Shown here piece after piece: positions 50,005 through 54,647 of a stretch of DNA of 54,647 nt. The position numbers and the translations under genes were made by a program. Source of the DNA: Thioalkalivibrio sp. ALJ24 (GTDB taxonomy: Bacteria; Pseudomonadota; Gammaproteobacteria; Ectothiorhodospirales; Ectothiorhodospiraceae); NCBI RefSeq assembly GCF_000377785.1, contig NZ_KB898730.1, forward strand, positions 1-54,647, given 5' to 3'. Positions within the stretch are counted from its first letter, which is position 1; each line of letters opens with the position of its first letter. A model generated the notes under the pieces. The model did not search any database. It was given only the letters and a program-made list of their open reading frames with translations, and was not told where the DNA came from.

Positions 50005-52146
50005 GTGACCGAAAATGCCGAGCCTCGCGCGAATGATGAACTCCTGACCGCACTGGGGCTTGTGGCGTCCTTTCACGGGCGTCGTGTAACGCCCGAGGCA
50101 CTGGTCGCCGGTCTCCCGCTGGACGGGGGGCAACTGACCCCCTCGCTGGTGGAGCGTGCCGCGGAACACGCGGAACTCTCGGCCCGCCACACCCGTGCCC
50201 CGCTGGCGCAGATGGAACCCGCCTGGCTCCCGGCCCTGATCCTGCTGGAGCCGGGTCGGGTCTGTGTGCTTCTGCGCCTGGATTTTCACAATGATCGCGC
50301 CACGGTGCTCTGGCCGGAGTGGGGCGATGCCGAATCCGAGGTCCCACTGAGCGAGCTTGAGGCCCGGTACGGTGGCCATGCGATCTACATCCGGCCCCGC
50401 TTTCAGCTGGACGCCCGGGGCACGGAAGTGGAGCCGCGGCATCGCCACCACTGGTTCTGGGACGTCATCCGCGAGAACCGTCGGCTGTATCGGGATGTGA
50501 TCGCCGGATCCGTCGCGATCAACCTGTTCGCGGTGGCGATGCCGCTGTTCGTGCTCAATGTCTATGACCGGGTGGTACCGCACCACGCGACCGAGACCCT
50601 GTGGGTGCTCACCAGCGGGATCCTGATGGTGCTGGTGTTCGACCTGGCGCTGCGGCTGCTGCGCAGCCGGTTCGTGGATCGGGCCGCCACCCGGGCCGAC
50701 GTGAAGCTGTCCTCCCGACTGATGGGCCATGTGCTGGGCATGCGCATGGAGGCGCGACCGGCAACGACCGGGTCTTTTTCGGCGGTTCTGCAATCCTTCG
50801 AGTCGGTGCGTTCGTTCATCGGCTCGGGGACTGTGGTGGCCCTGGTGGATCTGCCTTTCGTGCTGATGTTCGTGGCGATCATCGCGCTGATCGGCCCGCC
50901 AATGGCGATCCCCGTCATCGTCGGGATCGTGTTCGTGCTGCTTTATGCGATGGCGACCCAGCGCAAGCTGCACGAACTTTCGGAGACCACCTGGCGGGTG
51001 GGCGCGCAGCGCAACGCCACGCTGGTGGAGTCGGTCTCCCAGCTGGAAACCCTCAAGGCCACACGCGGTGAATCCCGGGTCCAGAGTATCTGGGAGCAGG
51101 CATCCACTTATCTGGCGCGTATCTCGGCGGAGCTGCGGGTGCTGAGTGCCTCGGTGTCCAGCGTTGCACTGTGGGCGCAGCATACGGTGGCGGTCAGCGT
51201 GGTGGTGGTGGGCGTGTACCTGATCATGGATGGCGCCCTCACTCAGGGCGGGCTGATCGCTGCGTATCTGCTGTCTTCGCGGGCGATGGCCCCGATCAGC
51301 CAGGCCGCCGGTCTGCTGGCCCAGTACCACCAGTCCTCCACCGCGCTGGAGTCGCTCAACTCGGTGATGGAGTCGCCGCTGGAACGCCCGCAAGGCAAGT
51401 CCTTCGTGGACCGCCCGGTGGTCGAAGGGCGGATCCGGTTCGAAGGGGTGGGGTTCAGCTATCCGGACGCGGGGCGCGAGGCGCTGCGCGACGTGGATCT
51501 GAGTTTCGACGCCGGTGAGAAGGTGGCCCTGCTGGGGCGCGTCGGATGCGGCAAATCCACGCTGGCGCGGCTGCTTCTCGGTCTGTATGTCCCCGCGGCC
51601 GGGGCGGTACGCGTGGATGACGTCGACATCCGGCAGATCGATCCGGTGCGGCTGCGCAGCCATATCGGCTACGTGCCGCAGGAGCCCGGGCTGTTCTACG
51701 GCACGCTGCGCGAGAACATCGTACCGGCCAACGGGGCCGCCGTGAGCGACGCGGCGCTGCTGCGCGCGATCGAGCTTGCCGGCCTTGGAGATCTGGTCAA
51801 CGCCCATCCCGAAGGCGTGGAGCTGCATGTCGGAGAAGGCGGGCATCGTCTGTCGGGTGGGCAGCGCCAGGCCGTGGCCATCGCGCGGGCCCTGGTGCAC
51901 GAGCCGCGCATCCTGATGCTGGACGAGCCGACCAGCGCGCTGGATCAGTCCGCCGAGGAAGCGTTGATTCGGCGGCTGAAGGACGCAACGGCCGACTGCA
52001 CTGTCCTGGTGGCCACCCACCGCCAGTCGCTGCTGGCCCTGGTCGATCGCGTCGTGGTTCTGGACGCCGGTCGGGTGGTGGCGGATGGTCCGCGCGACGA
52101 AGTGCTGACCGCGCTGCGCGAAGGCCGGATCCGGAGGGGGAGCTGA
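50005..52146 (+). CDS. Type I secretion ABC transporter (LapB/LssB-like) with C39-like domain
   Basis: 713 residues. The N-terminal 130 residues form a C39-peptidase-like domain (LLTALGLVASFHGRRVTPEA, then LVAGLPLDGG). The cysteine position that cleaves leader peptides is not conserved, as in LapB and HlyB. Six membrane helices span about 160-430. The ATPase has Walker A LLGRVGCGKSTLARLLLG (about 510), signature LSGGQRQAVAIARAL (about 617) and Walker B ILMLDEPTSALDQS. It drives export of the adhesin encoded downstream through a tripartite channel. GTG 50005 is preferred: gaggа-type site nine bases upstream; TTG 49996 is too close to it. The 256 bases before it contain promoter sequence but no gene. 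Confidence 0.9.
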   Translation: MTENAEPRANDELLTALGLVASFHGRRVTPEALVAGLPLDGGQLTPSLVERAAEHAELSARHTRAPLAQMEPAWLPALILLEPGRVCVLLRLDFHNDRATVLWPEWGDAESEVPLSELEARYGGHAIYIRPRFQLDARGTEVEPRHRHHWFWDVIRENRRLYRDVIAGSVAINLFAVAMPLFVLNVYDRVVPHHATETLWVLTSGILMVLVFDLALRLLRSRFVDRAATRADVKLSSRLMGHVLGMRMEARPATTGSFSAVLQSFESVRSFIGSGTVVALVDLPFVLMFVAIIALIGPPMAIPVIVGIVFVLLYAMATQRKLHELSETTWRVGAQRNATLVESVSQLETLKATRGESRVQSIWEQASTYLARISAELRVLSASVSSVALWAQHTVAVSVVVVGVYLIMDGALTQGGLIAAYLLSSRAMAPISQAAGLLAQYHQSSTALESLNSVMESPLERPQGKSFVDRPVVEGRIRFEGVGFSYPDAGREALRDVDLSFDAGEKVALLGRVGCGKSTLARLLLGLYVPAAGAVRVDDVDIRQIDPVRLRSHIGYVPQEPGLFYGTLRENIVPANGAAVSDAALLRAIELAGLGDLVNAHPEGVELHVGEGGHRLSGGQRQAVAIARALVHEPRILMLDEPTSALDQSAEEALIRRLKDATADCTVLVATHRQSLLALVDRVVVLDAGRVVADGPRDEVLTALREGRIRRGS

Positions 52147-52147
52147 G

Positions 52148-53572
52148 ATGGCCGGCTCGGACAGGCGCAGCGCGGAGCAGAAGGGGTTCGAGGCCGTCGG
52201 TCGCGCGTCCGGCCGGGGTAGTCGTCCCCTGCGCCCGCTCGTGGAACGCCTGTTCGGGGGACATGCACGGCAGGTCTCGCTGGAACGCGACTGGGAAAAC
52301 GACGCCGAGTGGGCCCGGGTGCAGCAGGAGCCCGTGCGTGCGCGGCGGTTCCTGTATCTGGTGCTGGCGGTCTTCGCGGCGCTGGCGGTGTGGTCGTACT
52401 TCGCGATGATCGACGAGGTGACGCGCGGGACCGGTCAGGTGATCCCCTCCAGTCAACTGCAAAGGATCCAGAACCCGGATGGCGGGGTGGTCCAGGAGAT
52501 CATGGTGCGCGAGGGCCAGCGGGTGGAGGCGGGCGAGGTCCTGATGCGCATCGACCCGACCCGTTTTGTGGCGGATTTTCGTGAAAACCGCACGCAGTCC
52601 CTGGCGCTGGAGGCCCGCGCGGCCCGTCTGCGCGCACTGATTCGGGAGGAGCCCTTCCAGCCTTCGGAAGAACTCCTGCGGGAAGCGCCGGGCATTGTTG
52701 CCGAAGAACGCGATGCCTATGACAGTCGAAGGGAAGAGCTGCGCGAGCAGCGCCAGGCCCTGCAGGAACAGCTGATGCAGCGGCGCGAGGAACTGCGCGA
52801 GGCCGAGTCCCGGCACTCGACGGCCGGACGCGAAGTGAGTATGGCCAGCCAGGAACTCGAGCTGACCCGCCCGCTGCTGGAGAGCGGGGCGGTTTCGGAG
52901 ATGGAAATCCTGCGCCTGGAGCGGGAGGTCTCCGTGGCGCGGGGCGAGCGCGAGCAGGCGGGAGCCGCCGTATCGCGGCTGGAAGCCGCGGTGGAGGAGG
53001 CGGAGACGCGTCTGCGCGAGCTGGGTGCCGAGCGCCGCGCGCAGTGGCGCGATGATCTCGTCCAGGTGACCTCGGACAAGCAGGCACTGGACGAGTCCGG
53101 CGCCGGCCTCGCGGACCGGGTCCACCTGACGGAGGTGCGCGCGCCGGTGGATGGCATCGTGCAGCGCCTGCATGTCACGACCATCGGTGGGGTGGCCCAG
53201 GCCGGCCATGATCTGGTCGAGATCGTCCCCGTGGACGACCAGTTGCTGGTGGAGGCGCGCATTGCCCCGCAGGACATCGCGTTCCTGCATCCGGGGCAGG
53301 AAGCGACGATCAAGCTGACCGCCTACGACTTCAACATCTTCGGCGGTCTCGACGCCGAGATCGAGCATATCAGTGCCGACACCATCACCGACGATGACGG
53401 TGAGAGCTTTTATCTCGTGCGTTTTCGAACCCGCGAGGAAGTGGATGGACGGATGGAGGTCATTCCCGGGATGACCGCCGACGTGGATGTCCGAACCGGG
53501 GAACGTACGGTCATGCAGTTCCTGCTCAAACCGTTGTTGCGGGCGTGGTCCGACTCGCTCGGGGAACGCTGA
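52148..53572 (+). CDS. HlyD/LapC-family periplasmic adaptor (membrane fusion protein)
   Basis: 474 residues. A cytoplasmic N-terminal stretch is followed by one membrane helix (RFLYLVLAVFAALAVWSYFA, about residue 59). The first lipoyl half has VIPSSQLQRIQNPDGGVVQE (about 97) and VREGQRVEAGEVLMRIDPT. Then comes a long alpha-helical hairpin coiled coil (REELREQRQALQEQLMQRRE, REVSVARGEREQAGAAVSRL). The second lipoyl half (VRAPVDGIVQRLHVTTIGGV, about 331) and a C-terminal beta-barrel (QEATIKLTAYDFNIFGGLD) complete it. It bridges the ABC transporter and an outer-membrane TolC-like protein. It starts two bases after the transporter gene. Confidence 0.94.
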   Translation: MAGSDRRSAEQKGFEAVGRASGRGSRPLRPLVERLFGGHARQVSLERDWENDAEWARVQQEPVRARRFLYLVLAVFAALAVWSYFAMIDEVTRGTGQVIPSSQLQRIQNPDGGVVQEIMVREGQRVEAGEVLMRIDPTRFVADFRENRTQSLALEARAARLRALIREEPFQPSEELLREAPGIVAEERDAYDSRREELREQRQALQEQLMQRREELREAESRHSTAGREVSMASQELELTRPLLESGAVSEMEILRLEREVSVARGEREQAGAAVSRLEAAVEEAETRLRELGAERRAQWRDDLVQVTSDKQALDESGAGLADRVHLTEVRAPVDGIVQRLHVTTIGGVAQAGHDLVEIVPVDDQLLVEARIAPQDIAFLHPGQEATIKLTAYDFNIFGGLDAEIEHISADTITDDDGESFYLVRFRTREEVDGRMEVIPGMTADVDVRTGERTVMQFLLKPLLRAWSDSLGER

Positions 53573-53592
53573 TTGTGCGTTTCAGAGTATTC

Positions 53593-53608
53593 TGTGATGC
53601 GTATCACG
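53593..53608 (+). promoter_or_regulatory. CRP-like palindromic site upstream of the adhesin gene
   Basis: TGTGATGCGTATCACG matches the CRP/Vfr-type pattern TGTGA-N6-TCACA at nine of ten conserved bases and is followed by a T-run (GTTTTT). It lies 38 bases before the adhesin ATG. Control by cAMP-receptor-type regulators is a reasonable expectation but is inferred from the sequence pattern only. Confidence 0.5.
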
Positions 53609-53646
53609 TTTTTGCGCTGGCATAAGGCCGGCGATGGAGAGGAACC

Positions 53647-54647
53647 ATGATGACGGCCAAAGTGATTTCGATGGTAGGCGACGCCTGGGTGCGGGATGCG
53701 GAAGGTAACCTGCACGAGTTGCGCCCCGGGCAGACCCTTCAGGAAGGGGAGACCGTCGTCACGGCCGATGGTGGCCGGGTGGTTCTGGATACTGAAACGC
53801 ACACTGCGGTGGTGGTCGTGGGCGGGGCGGATGAGCTGACGCTTACACCCGACATGATGGCGGATTCGGAGCAGGCAACCGGCTCCGCAGAAGAGACGGA
53901 TGAACTCGACCCTGAAGACGTCGAGCGGATGATCGACAGGCGAGTCGAACTGGAGGGTACGCCAGCCGCCGAGCTCGAGCTGAGCGACACCGGGGAGCCG
54001 GACGACGCCGGTCCCGAAGAACCGGAAGTGGAATCGGATCCGGATGAGGACGGCCACAATTGGGTGCGCCTTGATCGCGTCGGGGACGAAACCGAGCAGA
54101 GCTATGTCTACCGAGTGGGTCGTGTGGCCGATGAGACCGAGCAGTTCTACGCCTACGACGGCTATGAAACAGACGATCGCGAGTGGGAAGCCCGCGGGGG
54201 CGAAGAGGGCGAAAGAAGCTCCCTGCCCGATGGCTCGATCACCGTCAGCCTTGCAGCCGTGAATGCAAGCAACATTGCGGATGCGCCCATATCCGGCACC
54301 ACGACGGGAGTAAACGAGGGACAGTCCGTAAGCCTCGTCATCAGTGACGGCAACCCGAATACCGACGATGTGCTCGCGACGGCGACCGTTGGAGAGGACG
54401 GCACCTACAGCACCAACGCGGATCTGAGCGGTCTGCAAGAAGGGGATTTGACGGTCACCGCGACCGTTGAAGATCAGGCGGGTAACGATCAGACCGCGAC
54501 GGACTCCTCGATCCTGGACACCACACCACCCACCGTCGAGGTGATGCTGGACGATGAGGGTGCGCCGCTGGCTGCAGGCGAAGAGACCTCGATCACGATC
54601 GACTTCAGTGAAAAGGCGTTTGACGTCGACAGTGGAGAGGCGCTGAC
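53647..54647 (+). CDS. Giant LapA-like repeat adhesin, N-terminal part (runs off the window)
   Basis: The 333 visible residues begin MMTAKVISMVGDAWVRDAEG. Residues 3-60 are the N-terminal retention module that plugs the outer-membrane pore in LapA-type adhesins. A very acidic region follows. The cleavage site for LapG-type proteases, normally T/P-A-A-G, appears as TPAAE at 105-109, then a linker with two copies of a DETEQ-containing unit (about 146-172). From about 195 (GSITVSLAAVNASN) immunoglobulin-like repeats start. These have I-S-G-T-T-T-G-V-N-E-G and L-S-G-L-Q-E-G-D-L-T-V, then LDTTPPTVEVMLDDEG, the typical Big-domain pattern. It is the cargo of the type I system immediately upstream. 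The ATG follows ggagagg. Confidence 0.9.
   Translation, partial: MMTAKVISMVGDAWVRDAEGNLHELRPGQTLQEGETVVTADGGRVVLDTETHTAVVVVGGADELTLTPDMMADSEQATGSAEETDELDPEDVERMIDRRVELEGTPAAELELSDTGEPDDAGPEEPEVESDPDEDGHNWVRLDRVGDETEQSYVYRVGRVADETEQFYAYDGYETDDREWEARGGEEGERSSLPDGSITVSLAAVNASNIADAPISGTTTGVNEGQSVSLVISDGNPNTDDVLATATVGEDGTYSTNADLSGLQEGDLTVTATVEDQAGNDQTATDSSILDTTPPTVEVMLDDEGAPLAAGEETSITIDFSEKAFDVDSGEAL

Noticed and set aside
49966-52020. Long minus-strand frame opposite the type I secretion transporter
   Set aside because: His/Arg/Gln-rich translation without motifs; the plus-strand ABC transporter has complete motifs and explains the region.
1-54647. CRISPR arrays, tRNA or rRNA genes
   Set aside because: No regularly spaced direct repeats of CRISPR length, no cloverleaf-type sequence and no rRNA-like conserved stretch were noticed; a covariance-model scan would be needed to exclude small RNAs fully.

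Overview
The window looks like the chromosome of a GC-rich (roughly two thirds G+C) gammaproteobacterium. The gene content (sdhCDAB-sdhE followed by a YgfX-like gene, prfB-lysS, mono-functional birA-coaX, msrPQ, ubiG, an Mla-type lipid transporter), acidic protein composition and three photolyase-type genes fit an Ectothiorhodospiraceae-like organism (for example a Thioalkalivibrio relative) from a sunlit, possibly saline habitat. The genus is an inference; no rRNA or other marker that would settle it is present.

Layout. 1-497: the end of an IS3-family element abutting the decayed 3' end of a nucleotide-sugar dehydrogenase gene. 754-5168: a tightly overlapped surface-polysaccharide operon (GT4 glycosyltransferase, cupin-like protein, initiating phosphosugar transferase, HpcH/HpaI aldolase-like enzyme, D-2-hydroxyacid dehydrogenase). 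5231-6330: a DUF2235 hydrolase bracketed by two REP-like repeats. 6531-9447: an MFS transporter, a MntA/HepT toxin-antitoxin pair, a small unknown gene and a VbhA-like antitoxin next to a truncated Fic toxin. 9527-13610: a light/DNA-repair operon: a MerR regulator with a CarH/MlrA-like C-terminal domain, an iron-sulfur (6-4)-type photolyase and a CPD photolyase, preceded by three tandem 11-bp repeats resembling a CarH/LitR operator.

13705-20575: mixed metabolic and quality-control genes (DUF255 thioredoxin-fold protein, AstE/ASPA-like hydrolase, COG0523 GTPase, msrP-msrQ, small conserved unknowns). 20592-23654: a DUF4124-transglycosylase, an inverted-repeat element, birA, coaX and a short membrane protein. 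23688-29298: a second thioredoxin-fold protein, a COG4255-like gene, prfB with its programmed +1 frameshift, lysS, and a 54-residue membrane protein. 29302-34824: ygfZ and, divergently, sdhCDAB-sdhE plus an ORF in which a YgfX-like region runs without a stop into a NifU C-terminal domain.

34831-38824 (minus): MoxR ATPase, DUF58 protein and transglutaminase (TgpA-like). 38950-43966 (plus): STAS-MlaE permease, MlaF ATPase, MlaD protein, auxiliary lipoprotein, glutathione peroxidase, tadA and an exported OB-fold protein. 44038-47031 (minus): a second light-associated operon: frameshifted short-chain dehydrogenase, renalase-like FAD oxidoreductase, and a photolyase homologue whose FAD domain comes first and whose C-terminal part resembles the antenna domain, i.e. 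possibly circularly permuted. 47304-49748: HDAC-family amidohydrolase, ubiG and a PH-domain membrane protein. 50005-54647: a LapB/LapC-like type I secretion pair followed by the start of a giant LapA-like adhesin with a CRP-like palindrome just upstream.

The main items for follow-up are the regulator/operator/photolyase module, the possibly permuted photolyase and its operon, the YgfX-NifU open fusion, the inverted-repeat element between slt and birA, and the adhesin with a divergent retention-module cleavage site. No tRNA, rRNA or CRISPR array was seen.
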